Source: Castellaniella sp049671645
GTDB taxonomy: Bacteria > Pseudomonadota > Gammaproteobacteria > Burkholderiales > Burkholderiaceae_B
Assembly (NCBI RefSeq): GCF_049671645.1
Contig: NZ_JBATVG010000019.1
Span: forward strand, 62,001 to 126,000
Length of the DNA stretch: 64,000 nt
Direction: 5' to 3'
Within the stretch, counting starts at the first letter, position 1, and every line of letters starts with the position of its first letter. A model generated the notes under the pieces. The model saw only the letters and a program-made list of their open reading frames with translations, was not told where the DNA came from and made no database searches. Below, in pieces: positions 46,469 to 54,565 of this stretch. Position numbers and translations under genes: made by a program.

Positions 46469-47641
46469 CTAATGCGAGGGCCGACGCACGGCCGGGCGCA
46501 CTCCGACCGTGACATCCAGCGCCAGGGCCTTGCCGCCGCGCAGCACACCCAGGTGGGCGGTGCTGCCGGCCTTCATGGGCGCCAGGCGGTTCAGCAAGTC
46601 GAATGAATCGCGCACCGGCTGGCCGTCCAGCGACTGCAGGATATCGCCCACCTGCAGGCCCGCCCGCGCGGCCGGCCCGCGCGGAAACACCCGGGCCACG
46701 ATCGCTCCCCGATCATCCTTCAACCGGAAGGCCCGGGCCAGGTCGGGCGTGATGTCCTGCGGCTCCAGCCCCAGCCAACCGCGCTGCACCCGGCCATGTT
46801 CGATGATCTGATCCAGGATCTGATGCGCCGGACCGGAAGGGATCGCGAATCCGATGCCCAAGGACCCGCCGGTTTCGGAATAAATAGCCGTGTTGATACC
46901 CACCAGACGCCCTTGGGTGTCGATCAGCGCGCCACCGGAATTGCCCGGATTGATGGCCGCATCGGTCTGGATGAAGTCCTCGTAGGTGTTGATGCCCAGG
47001 CGATTGCGCCCCAAGGCGGACACGATGCCCTGGGTGGTGGTCTGTCCCACGCCGAAGGGGTTGCCGATCGCCAGCACCACGTCGCCCACCCGCACGGACT
47101 GTTCGGGATCGAACACGATGGTCGGGAGCTTATCGAGATCGACTTTCAGCACCGCCAGGTCGCTTTCGGGGTCCGCCCCCACCAATTTGGCCGTGGCCTG
47201 GCGGCCGTCTTTCAAGCTGACCTCGATGGCATCGGCGGATTCGATCACATGGTTGTTGGTCAGGATGTAGCCATCGGCGCGCACGATCACGCCCGACCCC
47301 AGGCTGGTGGAATTCTGCCGCTGGGTAAACCCCGGCAGGCTGCGCAGCAACTGCTGCAGGCCGGGGTCCGGCGGCAGGGGAATCAGCGGCACGTCGACAT
47401 GCTTGCGGGTATAGACGTTGACCACGGACGGCGCGGCCCGGGCGACGGCCGGGGCATAGCTGACGATGGCCTGCCCCGCTGCCGCGTTCGGCGCCGGACG
47501 GCCCGAAGCGGACAGGGCCGCCGTGCCGCCCGACGGGGCGTCACGCTCGGGCAGCCATTGCGGCCGCAGGGTGGACACCAGAAACAGCACGCCCAGACAC
47601 ACGGTTACGGTCTGAGCGAAAATCAGCCACAATCGTCTCAT
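46469..47641 (-). CDS. Membrane-anchored trypsin-like serine protease, DegS/DegQ type
   Basis: A 390-aa HtrA-family protease. One N-terminal helix (about 4-24) anchors it with no clear cleavage site. The catalytic triad is His131 (LTNNHVIE), Asp161 (ESDLAVLK) and Ser235 (NPGNSGGAL). A single PDZ domain occupies about 285-380. One helix plus one PDZ fits DegS/AlgW-type envelope-stress proteases better than DegP. ATG 47641 starts directly at the anchor; the frame upstream overlaps the Nif3 gene. It is divergent from that gene. Confidence 0.9.
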   Translation of the reverse strand: MRRLWLIFAQTVTVCLGVLFLVSTLRPQWLPERDAPSGGTAALSASGRPAPNAAAGQAIVSYAPAVARAAPSVVNVYTRKHVDVPLIPLPPDPGLQQLLRSLPGFTQRQNSTSLGSGVIVRADGYILTNNHVIESADAIEVSLKDGRQATAKLVGADPESDLAVLKVDLDKLPTIVFDPEQSVRVGDVVLAIGNPFGVGQTTTQGIVSALGRNRLGINTYEDFIQTDAAINPGNSGGALIDTQGRLVGINTAIYSETGGSLGIGFAIPSGPAHQILDQIIEHGRVQRGWLGLEPQDITPDLARAFRLKDDRGAIVARVFPRGPAARAGLQVGDILQSLDGQPVRDSFDLLNRLAPMKAGSTAHLGVLRGGKALALDVTVGVRPAVRRPSH

Positions 47642-47687
47642 AGACACAGACTCCGGGCGACATCGCCGCAAAAAGGACAAACCCCCA

Positions 47688-48467
47688 ATGAAACCACAGA
47701 TTTCCCGCCAGGAACTGGAAAACTGGCTGAACGGCACCCTGCAGCCGGAACGATTCAAAGATTATTGCCCCAATGGCCTGCAGGTCGAGGGCCGCGCCGA
47801 CATCCGCCATATCGTCACTGGCGTGACGGCGTCCCAGGCCCTGATCGAAGCCGCCATCGCCCGCCATGCCGATGCCATCCTGGTGCATCACGGCTGGTTC
47901 TGGAAAAACGAGAATCCCTGCATCCGCGGCCCCAAGCACCGGCGTCTGTCGGCCCTGCTGGCCCAGGACATCAATCTGTTCGCGTATCACCTGCCGCTGG
48001 ACGCCCACCCGGAATGGGGCAACAACGCTCAGCTGGCCCGGGTGATGGACTGGACGCCGGACATCCAGCCCGACGGCACGCCGCACCGCTGCGGCCCCGA
48101 CGATCTGATCTGGCTGGGCGCGCCCGCCTGGGATTGCACGGTGGGCGAGCTGGCCACGGATATCGCGCAGCGGCTGGGCCGCAAGCCGGTTGTGATCGGG
48201 GAACTCGATCAGGCGGTGCGCCGGCTGGCGTGGTGCACGGGGGCGGCGCAGGGGATGATGGAGGCGGCGCTCGCGGCGGGGGCGGATTGCTATGTGAGCG
48301 GTGAGATTTCGGAACCGACGGTGCATCTGGCGCGGGAAACGGGCAGCGCTTACATCAGCGCGGGGCACCATGCGACTGAACGCTATGGGGTGCAGGCGCT
48401 GGGGGCGGCGATCGAGGCGCAGTTCGGGGTGCCTTGCACGTTCGTGGATATCGACAATCCGGTGTGA
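47688..48467 (+). CDS. Nif3-like dinuclear metal-centre protein
   Basis: A 259-aa protein of the Nif3/YbgI family (hexameric, two-metal site). Metal-ligand His67-His68 occur in AILVHHGWFWK, and the C-terminal GHHATERYGVQAL supplies the rest of the site. The N-terminal YCPNGLQVEG is the family opening. The biochemical function of this family is unsettled. The gene order protease-Nif3 beside petABC is frequent in betaproteobacteria. A second, very different Nif3-like protein is encoded at 54566-55591. Confidence 0.93.
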   Translation: MKPQISRQELENWLNGTLQPERFKDYCPNGLQVEGRADIRHIVTGVTASQALIEAAIARHADAILVHHGWFWKNENPCIRGPKHRRLSALLAQDINLFAYHLPLDAHPEWGNNAQLARVMDWTPDIQPDGTPHRCGPDDLIWLGAPAWDCTVGELATDIAQRLGRKPVVIGELDQAVRRLAWCTGAAQGMMEAALAAGADCYVSGEISEPTVHLARETGSAYISAGHHATERYGVQALGAAIEAQFGVPCTFVDIDNPV

Positions 48468-48606
48468 CGGCCCGGCATTGCGGGGCTGGGACTCATGGGC
48501 GTTCGGCTGCCGGTGGCGGATCTCCACCGGCGCGAGGCTGCTGATCGAGAGTCTCACCGTCGCGTCCCGGCGCTTAGCGGCCCTGGTCGCGATTTCGCGG
48601 GACCTC

Positions 48607-48711
48607 ATCGCCGTGCCCTGGGGCTTTCCGGCCCCGGTCGCGACTCGGCGGCTGCGCCGGATATGGACGAGTAAGCTCCAACAGGGCCGGAAAGCCCCAG
48701 GGCACGGCGAT
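48607..48711. repeat. Perfect 28-bp inverted repeat with 49-nt centre
   Basis: 48607-48634 is the exact reverse complement of 48684-48711, without a mismatch. The arms contain CCGTGCCCTGGGGCTTTCC. The centre (48635-48683) has no open reading frame of note. The phrase GGTCGCGA occurs just before and just inside the left arm. It could be a small non-autonomous mobile element, a REP-type unit or a very stable RNA hairpin. Confidence 0.8.
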
Positions 48712-48888
48712 TGACGCGGATTGTGACGGTGTTCGACGGGACCGAGGGGTGCGACGACACATGTCCCGAGGAATTGCTGCCTGGTGGAGTATCGCGACGG
48801 CTGGGCCGCTGCGAAGCGTCCGATCAGCGTGGCGCATGCAAACGGCCCAATGCCTCTTTGATGGAAGGCACAAGAACGTTGCAGGAAG

Positions 48889-48915
48889 GGCGGCGCGCCT
48901 TCAGGGCGCGCCGCC
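48889..48915 (-). terminator. GC hairpin downstream of mscL
   Basis: GGCGGCGCGCC (48889-48899) pairs perfectly with GGCGCGCCGCC (48905-48915). It lies 18 nt beyond the mscL stop on the minus strand. There is no T-run, so terminator function is uncertain. Confidence 0.45.
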
Positions 48916-48933
48916 GCCTCGGGTCGAGGCAGT

Positions 48934-49386
48934 CTATTTCTTCAAAGAATCCCGTATTTCGCGCAGCAGGACGATGTCTTCGGGGGTGGCGGGGGCTGCC
49001 GCCGGCGCGGGAGGGGCTTCGAGGCGGCGGCGGGCGTTGTTCACCATTTTCACCAGGATGAAGACCACCAGGGCCAGCAGGATGAAGTTGACGAAGATGG
49101 TCAGGAAGTGCCCCCACGCGAAGACGACGGCGCCGGCCTTGGTCAGTTCGGCGGCGGTCATCGCTCCGGCGTAGCCTTCGGGCAGGCGCATCACCCAGAA
49201 CAGGTTGTCGAAATTGACCTGCCCGCCCAGGATGAAGTTGATGACCGGCATGACCAGGTCATTGACGATGGAATCGATGATCTTGCCAAAGGCGCCCCCG
49301 ATGATGACCCCGATGGCCAGGTCCATCATGTTGCCCTTGACGGCGAATTCCTGGAATTCCTTGATGAAACCACGTGCTCCGGCCAT
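48934..49386 (-). CDS. mscL: Large-conductance mechanosensitive channel
   Basis: A 150-aa inner-membrane channel that opens on hypo-osmotic shock. The N-terminal amphipathic start GFIKEFQEFAVKGNMMDLAIGVIIGGAFGKIIDSIVNDL is the MscL hallmark (pore helix TM1), TM2 lies near 90-113 (HFLTIFVNFILLALVVFILVK), and a cytoplasmic helix ends the protein (EDIVLLREIRDSLKK). It is divergent from petA. Confidence 0.97.
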   Translation of the reverse strand: MAGARGFIKEFQEFAVKGNMMDLAIGVIIGGAFGKIIDSIVNDLVMPVINFILGGQVNFDNLFWVMRLPEGYAGAMTAAELTKAGAVVFAWGHFLTIFVNFILLALVVFILVKMVNNARRRLEAPPAPAAAPATPEDIVLLREIRDSLKK

Positions 49387-49427
49387 GATGCGTGTCTCCT
49401 TGGCATTTACCCCATTGGTCGTAACGC

Positions 49428-49433
49428 TATAAT
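49428..49433 (+). promoter_or_regulatory. TATAAT -10 element upstream of petA
   Basis: A perfect TATAAT lies 120 nt before the petA start in the mscL/petA divergent region. No good -35 is seen at 16-18 nt, so only the -10 is called. Confidence 0.4.
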
Positions 49434-49553
49434 ACGCGGTTGAGGACCCCCGTGGGATGCGCCGGCAGGGCCTGGCCGGCCGCCGCAGCTCACGCGTATG
49501 CAGAGATTATTGTCAAACCGCTCCGCCCGCTGGGCGGCTATCAGGGATAACAA

Positions 49554-50201
49554 ATGAGTCAGAATCCGACACAGTCCGACGAGCAGGGCGCAGTCGACCC
49601 GAACCTGCCCCCCGATCCTTCGCGACGTTTCTGGGTGGCTTCAGCCTGTACCCTGGGTGGGGTGGCTGGTATCGCGACGGCTGTCCCGCTGGTCGGGTCA
49701 TTTGCCCCGTCGGAAAAGGCCAAGGCCGCAGGCGCCCCGGTCGAAGCGGATATCTCCGGCCTGCCCGAAGGCCAGATGATGGTCGTCGAATGGCGCGGCA
49801 AGCCGATCTGGATCGTGCGCCGCACGAAGGCCGAACTCGAAGACCTGCCCAAGCACGACGCGGAACTGGCCGACCCCCAGTCCAAGCGCCCCGGTTTCAC
49901 GCCGGCATTCGCCGAGAACGAATGGCGCTCGCGCAAACCCGAATACTTCATCTGCATCGGCATCTGCACTCACCTGGGCTGCTCGCCCACGGCCCACTTC
50001 CAGACGGGCGCCCAGCCGGGCCTGCCCAACGATTGGCCGGGCGGCTGGCTGTGCCCCTGCCATGGTTCCACCTTCGATCTGGCCGGCCGCGTGTTCAAGA
50101 ACAAGCCCGCGCCCGACAACCTCGAAGTTCCGCCCTACGCGTTTTCTCCCGACGGGTCACACGTCATGATCGGGGTCGACGAATACCCCAGCAAGGCCTG
50201 A
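49554..50201 (+). CDS. petA: Ubiquinol-cytochrome c reductase Rieske iron-sulfur subunit
   Basis: A 215-aa Rieske protein of the bc1 complex. A Tat-type membrane anchor (SRRFWVASACTLGGVAGIA, about 23-41) is followed by the cluster domain. Box I CTHLGC gives ligands Cys138 and His140; box II CPCHGS gives Cys167 and His170; Cys143 and Cys169 form the disulfide. It passes electrons from ubiquinol to cytochrome c1. First gene of petABC. Confidence 0.97.
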   Translation: MSQNPTQSDEQGAVDPNLPPDPSRRFWVASACTLGGVAGIATAVPLVGSFAPSEKAKAAGAPVEADISGLPEGQMMVVEWRGKPIWIVRRTKAELEDLPKHDAELADPQSKRPGFTPAFAENEWRSRKPEYFICIGICTHLGCSPTAHFQTGAQPGLPNDWPGGWLCPCHGSTFDLAGRVFKNKPAPDNLEVPPYAFSPDGSHVMIGVDEYPSKA

Positions 50202-50245
50202 TGAACGCGCCGTTCATCTTTCCGTGATACTGATAGGAGCCGTTC

Positions 50246-51631
50246 ATGGCCGAAAATAATGTCGAGACGACCGGGTTGCTGGGCTGGGTAGACCGCCGCT
50301 TCCCCCTGAGCAAAATGTTCAAAGAGCATATGTCCGAATACTATGCTCCGAAAAACTTCAATTTCTGGTATTTCTTCGGGTCGCTGGCGCTGCTGGTGCT
50401 GGTGATCCAGGTCGTCACCGGGATCTTCCTGGTGATGAACTACAAGCCCGACGCGCGCTTCGCCTTCGAGTCCGTCGAATACATCATGCGCGAAGTCCCG
50501 GGCGGCTGGTTCATCCGCTACATGCACTCGACCGGCGCGTCGATGTTCTTCGTGGTGGTCTATCTGCACATGCTGCGCGGCCTGTTCTACGGGTCCTACC
50601 GCAAACCGCGCGAACTGGTCTGGATCTTCGGCGTGGCGATCTTCCTGTGCCTGATGGGCGAAGCCTTCTTCGGCTACCTGCTGCCCTGGGGCCAGATGTC
50701 CTACTGGGGCGCCCAGGTGATCGTGAACCTGTTTTCCGCCATCCCGTTCATCGGTCCCGACCTGTCCCTGTGGATCCGCGGCGACTACGTGGTGTCCGAC
50801 GCCACGCTGAACCGCTTCTTCTCGTTCCACGTGATCGCGATTCCGCTGGTGCTGATCGGCCTGGTCGTGGCGCACATCATCGCCCTGCACGAAGTGGGTT
50901 CCAACAACCCCGACGGCGTTGAGATCAAACAAGGCCCGAAGGACAAATACGGCCGTCCGGTCGACGGCATCCCCTTCCACCCCTTCTACTCGGTGCACGA
51001 CATCGTGGGCGTGGCGGGCTTCCTGATCGTCTTCGCCGCCATCATCTTCTTCGGCCCCGAAATGGGCGGCTACTTCCTGGAATACAACAACTTCATTCCG
51101 GCCGATCCGCTGAAGACCCCGCCGCACATCGCGCCGGTCTGGTATTTCACGCCGTTCTACACCATGCTGCGGGCCACCACCAGCGACTTCACCTGGATCC
51201 TGTCGGCCGCCTCCGTCGTGGCCGCCCTGGCGCTGTTTGCCAAGGGCAAGCTGTCGGGCATCTGGCGCCTGGCCATTCCGGCCATCCTGATCATCGTGGC
51301 CATCCTGATGAAGACCCTGGATGCGAAATTCTGGGGCGTGGTGTCCATGGGCGGCGCCGTCGTCATCCTGTTCTTCCTGCCGTGGCTGGATCATTCCCCG
51401 GTGAAATCGATCCGCTACCGTCCGTCGTGGCATAAGTTCCTGTACGGCATCTTCATCGTCAATTTCCTGATCCTGGGCTGGCTGGGCACGCAGCCCGTGA
51501 CCCCGACCTTCACCATGATGGGTCAGATCTGCACGGTGATCTATCTGGCGTTCTTCTTGCTGATGCCCGTCTGGAGCCGCCTTGGAACGTTCAAGCCGGT
51601 CCCCGACCGCGTTACGTTCCGCGCTCACTAA
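50246..51631 (+). CDS. petB: Ubiquinol-cytochrome c reductase cytochrome b subunit
   Basis: A 461-aa membrane protein with eight or nine helices. Heme-ligand histidines sit in MHSTGASMFFVVVYLHMLRG and FSFHVIAIPLVLIGLVVAHIIALHEVG; the quinol-oxidation site PEWY-type motif is replaced by APVWYFTPFY. It catalyses the Q cycle with PetA and PetC. TAGGAG precedes the ATG 44 nt after petA. Confidence 0.97.
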   Translation: MAENNVETTGLLGWVDRRFPLSKMFKEHMSEYYAPKNFNFWYFFGSLALLVLVIQVVTGIFLVMNYKPDARFAFESVEYIMREVPGGWFIRYMHSTGASMFFVVVYLHMLRGLFYGSYRKPRELVWIFGVAIFLCLMGEAFFGYLLPWGQMSYWGAQVIVNLFSAIPFIGPDLSLWIRGDYVVSDATLNRFFSFHVIAIPLVLIGLVVAHIIALHEVGSNNPDGVEIKQGPKDKYGRPVDGIPFHPFYSVHDIVGVAGFLIVFAAIIFFGPEMGGYFLEYNNFIPADPLKTPPHIAPVWYFTPFYTMLRATTSDFTWILSAASVVAALALFAKGKLSGIWRLAIPAILIIVAILMKTLDAKFWGVVSMGGAVVILFFLPWLDHSPVKSIRYRPSWHKFLYGIFIVNFLILGWLGTQPVTPTFTMMGQICTVIYLAFFLLMPVWSRLGTFKPVPDRVTFRAH

Positions 51632-51661
51632 TGGCCCATCACTGACTGTTACGGAAAGATC

Positions 51662-52510
51662 ATGATCAAAAAACTGCTCGGTGCCCTGGCCCTTTCCCTG
51701 ACCTGCACGCTGACCTTCGCCGCCGAAGGCGGTGTGCACCTGGATCGCGCCCCCGACCGCATCACCGACCTGTCCGCCCTGCAAAATGGGGCGAAGCTGT
51801 TCGTCAACTACTGCCTGAACTGCCACAGCGCCAGCTCCATGCGCTACAACAAGCTGATGGACCTGGGCCTGACGGAAGCCGACATCAAGAAAAACCTGCT
51901 GTTCTCGCGCGACAAGGTCGGCGATCTGATGACGATCTCCATGACCCACGAAGACGCGAAGAAATGGTTTGGCGCCGCGCCCCCGGACCTGTCCGTGATC
52001 GCCCGCGCGAAAAACAGCAACTTCGGCCCCTCGGGCGTGGACTACATCTATACGTATCTGCGCAGCTTCTACCGCGACACGACGAAGAAAACCGGCTGGG
52101 ACAACACCGTGTTCCCCAGCGTCGCCATGCCCAACGTGCTCTGGGAACTCGAAGGCCCGCGCAGCTACACCAGCGTCCAGGTCCACGAGGTCTCCGACGA
52201 CAAGGGCGCTGCGCACTGGACGCGCACCACCAAGGTTTTCGACGCGTCTGGCTTCGCCACCGTCAAAAACGAAGCCCTGCCCGGCTACGAGGGCGAATCA
52301 TCCCTGTCCGGACGCTTTGACTCAGCCGATCCCAAGACCTTCAGCCAGTTTGAAAGCAACGTAGCCGATCTCAGCAACTTCCTCGGCTGGATGGCCGAAC
52401 CGGGCCAGCTGTTGCGCAAGCAGATCGGCGTCTGGGTGATGCTGTTCCTGTTCCTGTTCCTGTTCGTGGCCATCCGCATGAACCACGCCTACTGGAAGCA
52501 TGTCCGGTAA
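51662..52510 (+). CDS. petC: Ubiquinol-cytochrome c reductase cytochrome c1 subunit
   Basis: A 282-aa protein. A signal peptide (about 1-20, cleavage near FAAEGG) precedes the heme c motif CLNCH at 51-55 with the YNKLMDLGL block after it. A C-terminal membrane anchor is near 258-275 (VWVMLFLFLFLFVAI). It takes electrons from the Rieske subunit and hands them to soluble cytochromes. It completes the petABC operon. Confidence 0.97.
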   Translation: MIKKLLGALALSLTCTLTFAAEGGVHLDRAPDRITDLSALQNGAKLFVNYCLNCHSASSMRYNKLMDLGLTEADIKKNLLFSRDKVGDLMTISMTHEDAKKWFGAAPPDLSVIARAKNSNFGPSGVDYIYTYLRSFYRDTTKKTGWDNTVFPSVAMPNVLWELEGPRSYTSVQVHEVSDDKGAAHWTRTTKVFDASGFATVKNEALPGYEGESSLSGRFDSADPKTFSQFESNVADLSNFLGWMAEPGQLLRKQIGVWVMLFLFLFLFVAIRMNHAYWKHVR

Positions 52511-52564
52511 AACGTGCGCCCTTCGGGGCGCATCCCCCGCTTTTTCTGCATTGGAATCCTCGAC

Positions 52565-53173
52565 ATGATGGTGCTCTATTCCGGGACGACCTGCCCCTTT
52601 TCGCAACGCTGCCGCTTCGTGCTGTTTGAAAAAGGCATGGACTTCGAAATCCGCGATATCGACCTGTACAACAAACCGGAAGACATCGCGGTCATGAACC
52701 CCTACGGCCAGGTCCCGATTCTGGTCGAACGCGACCTGGTCCTGTACGAATCGAACATCATCAACGAATACATCGACGAGCGTTTCCCACATCCCCAGCT
52801 GATGCCGGCCGACCCCATCATGCGGGCCCGCACGCGCCTGTTCCTGTACAACTTCGAAAAGGAACTGTTCGTCCACGTGTCCACGCTGGAAAACCGCAAC
52901 ATCACGGACGAAAAGGCCCGCGACGCGGCCCGTGCCAACATCCGCGACCGGCTGGCTCAGCTGGCCCCGCTGCTGGTGAAAAACAAGTTCATGCTGGGCG
53001 ACGAATTTTCCATGCTGGACGTGGCCGTGGCTCCCCTGTTGTGGCGCCTGGCCCACTACGGCATCGAACTGCCGAAAAGCGCGGCCCCGATCCAGAAATA
53101 CGCCGAACGCCTGTTCTCCCGCCCCGCCTACATCGAGGCGCTGACGCCGTCCGAAAAGGTCATGCGTCGCTGA
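52565..53173 (+). CDS. sspA: Stringent starvation protein A, GST fold
   Basis: A 202-aa glutathione S-transferase-like protein that binds RNA polymerase rather than acting as an enzyme. The start MMVLYSGTTCPFSQRCRFVL and the segment NPYGQVPILVERDLVLYESNIINEYIDE are typical of SspA in the Bordetella group. ATG 52565 fits the family start; the frame upstream to 52514 is not conserved. It is followed after 2 nt by sspB, as usual. Confidence 0.93.
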   Translation: MMVLYSGTTCPFSQRCRFVLFEKGMDFEIRDIDLYNKPEDIAVMNPYGQVPILVERDLVLYESNIINEYIDERFPHPQLMPADPIMRARTRLFLYNFEKELFVHVSTLENRNITDEKARDAARANIRDRLAQLAPLLVKNKFMLGDEFSMLDVAVAPLLWRLAHYGIELPKSAAPIQKYAERLFSRPAYIEALTPSEKVMRR

Positions 53174-53175
53174 TC

Positions 53176-53610
53176 ATGCAGGAAACCTCGACCAAACCGT
53201 ACCTGATCCGCGCCCTGCATGAATGGTGCACGGACAACGGCTATACGCCTTATCTGGTGGTTACGGTGGACGCCAACACGGTGGTGCCGGTCGCGCACGT
53301 GCACGATGGCCAGATCACGCTGAACATCAGCCATCTGGCCACCAATCGGCTGACGATGGGCAACGAATACATCGAATTCGAATCCCGGTTCAACGGCGCG
53401 GTCGAGCACCTGTTCATCCCGGTGGCCGCGGTCTCGGCCGTCTACGCGCGGGAAACCGGCGCCGGCATGGGCTTCGAGGTCGTCGCATCCCAGCCCTACC
53501 CCGGCGGCGACGATGCACCGCCCGAGACAGCGTCGGCGGCATCGGCCCCGACACCGGACGACACACCGCCCGCCAGCCCCAAGCCGTCCCACCTGAAGAT
53601 CGTCAAATAA
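53176..53610 (+). CDS. sspB: ClpXP protease specificity-enhancing factor SspB
   Basis: A 144-aa adaptor that hands ssrA-tagged proteins to ClpXP. The substrate-binding domain is clear (PYLIRALHEWCTDNGYTPYLVV, NLSH-like NISHLATNRL, RFNG). A flexible Pro/Ala-rich linker leads to the C-terminal HLKIVK, the ClpX-docking tail. ATG 53176 begins exactly at the conserved start. A terminator overlaps the stop codon. Confidence 0.95.
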   Translation: MQETSTKPYLIRALHEWCTDNGYTPYLVVTVDANTVVPVAHVHDGQITLNISHLATNRLTMGNEYIEFESRFNGAVEHLFIPVAAVSAVYARETGAGMGFEVVASQPYPGGDDAPPETASAASAPTPDDTPPASPKPSHLKIVK

Positions 53611-53641
53611 GACCGCCATTCCTGTAGAATGGCGGTCTTTC
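53609..53641 (+). terminator. Intrinsic terminator after sspB
   Basis: AAGACCGCCATTC (53609-53621) pairs with GAATGGCGGTCTT (53627-53639) around CTGTA, with T residues at the 3' side. It lies directly before tRNA-Thr. Confidence 0.85.
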
Positions 53642-53717
53642 GCCGGCTTAGCTCAGTTGGTAGAGCAGCTCACTTGTAATGAGAAGGTCGAGGGTTCGAT
53701 TCCTTTAGCCGGCACCA
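53642..53717 (+). tRNA. tRNA-Thr (anticodon TGT)
   Basis: The 76-nt sequence folds as a cloverleaf: acceptor GCCGGCT/AGCCGGC, D arm with AGCTCAGTTGGTAGAGC, anticodon loop CTTGTAA (anticodon TGT) and a GGTTCGATTCC T-arm, ending in encoded CCA. A near-copy of its 3' 36 nt recurs at 58517-58552, marking it as an integration target. Confidence 0.97.
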
Positions 53718-53727
53718 CGGACATCAG

Positions 53728-53762
53728 GCGAAACGCCACCTATTTGGGTGGCGTTTCGCTTT
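53728..53762 (+). terminator. Intrinsic terminator after tRNA-Thr
   Basis: A perfect 13-bp stem (53728-53740 with 53747-53759, six-nt loop) followed by TTT, 11 nt after the tRNA. Confidence 0.85.
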
Positions 53763-54020
53763 CCGGCTTTCCACGAGCGACCTGCAAACACATCTTGGGA
53801 TACGGCCGCCAACATAAAGAATGCATCTCCGGCGCTCTAGGTGGAAAACCCTAGCCAATCTTGATAGGCCGGCCGCTCGGAACCTGCTAAAGTGAAAGCA
53901 AGATATCAGGCGCCGGGCAACAGGGCTGCCGAACTCTAGGGTTTCCTGGGGTAACCGCCAAAACGATATACTGTATACTTAAATCAATAATCGACGGGCG
54001 AAAAGTCCATAGATGGTGTC
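53763..54020. other. Non-coding stretch before the orphan gene, with an AT-rich promoter-like motif
   Basis: I see no gene here. The motif ACTGTATACTTAAAT at 53970-53984 is repeated almost exactly before another orphan ORF at 62161-62174. CTAGGGTTTTCC-like complementary blocks (CTAGGTGGAAAACCCTAG near 53839 and CTAGGGTTTCC near 53936) may form RNA structure. Confidence 0.4.
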
Positions 54021-54392
54021 ATGACTCAAGAAAAGTGCAGAACCTTGGGTGAACTCAAACAGGCGTTGACACGCGATTACAACCTGATCAATTCGCGCCT
54101 GTTTTCTACCGGGGTTGTTACCCTGAAGATTGACATCGTGGACGAGAAAATATTCATGCTGGCTGTCCACAAAAGAGTCGTACCTCTACAGATCGTCAGT
54201 GAACAGTCAGCGCTAGTAGCGGATATTGCGGACTATTATCTGGTCCGCTTGTTCAAAAGCCAACTCAAGGAGATCCTGACCAAGAACTACCAATTCGAAG
54301 TCAGTTCAATATTCAAAGATTACGATCGAGACGACGAGCTGTCATCCACGGTCGTCTTGCTGAAAAAAGAAGTACAGGCGTACCTGCATTAA
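54021..54392 (+). CDS. Small orphan protein, 123 aa, DUF2294-like in outline
   Basis: I do not recognise this protein firmly. It is soluble, with a short helical start, two beta-rich segments (VVTLKIDIVDEKIFMLAV), a long helix (LVADIADYYLVRLFKSQLKEILTK) and a last strand (SSTVVLLKKE). This alternation resembles small DUF2294-type domains, but the similarity is only of outline. Codon use is AT-richer than in the core genome. It is the first gene of the island and may be transcribed from the AT-rich motif at 53970. Whether it belongs with the downstream operon is unclear, since a terminator stands between. Confidence 0.6.
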   Translation: MTQEKCRTLGELKQALTRDYNLINSRLFSTGVVTLKIDIVDEKIFMLAVHKRVVPLQIVSEQSALVADIADYYLVRLFKSQLKEILTKNYQFEVSSIFKDYDRDDELSSTVVLLKKEVQAYLH

Positions 54393-54447
54393 GCCCTGAA
54401 GGCTGTGATGCAATACCCTGGGTAGCTCATGCTGACTGGTTGAAGGT

Positions 54448-54551
54448 CTTTTAGGTTCCTCGCATGAAAACTTGCGAGGCTGCCAAAAGCGCATGATATC
54501 GCCGGCACCCGATACTGGAAGATGATTCCAGTGTTTGGTGTCGGCTTTTTT
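54448..54551 (+). promoter_or_regulatory. Structured leader RNA ending in a strong terminator just before the Nif3-like operon (attenuator)
   Basis: Two hairpins follow each other. The first pairs CTTTTAGG (54448-54455) with CCAAAAG (54483-54489), and inside it CCTCGCA (54458-54464) with TGCGAGG (54473-54479). The second pairs 54501-54520 with 54526-54545, an almost continuous 20-bp stem around GATGA, followed by six T (54546-54551). Only 14 nt separate the T-run from the ATG at 54566. Transcripts from upstream would normally stop here, so the operon probably needs anti-termination. I found no TPP, SAM, FMN, cobalamin or guanidine-I consensus. It may simply end the 123-aa gene if another promoter overlaps the hairpin. 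Confidence 0.7.
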
Positions 54552-54565
54552 ATTGGAATTTCGAC

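Larger units (their letters stand above)
48468..48933. other. 466-nt stretch without a convincing gene
   Basis: The space between the Nif3 and mscL stops holds a long perfect inverted repeat (48607-48711) and a GC hairpin (48889-48915). Open frames here read through the repeat on both strands, have no ribosome sites and no recognisable protein, so I do not call a gene. Confidence 0.6.

Noticed and set aside
48574..48873. Open frames across the inverted repeat after the Nif3 gene
   Set aside because: Both strands read the same repeat-derived peptide pieces, with no ribosome site and no recognisable domain.
54500..54510. GCCGGCACC in the leader hairpin, same as the tRNA 3' end, as a third attachment site
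   Set aside because: Only nine bases match, with no T-arm sequence before it; it is part of the terminator stem.
54393..54550. TPP or guanidine riboswitch in the island leader
   Set aside because: The conserved boxes of these classes are not found by eye, so I leave the class open.
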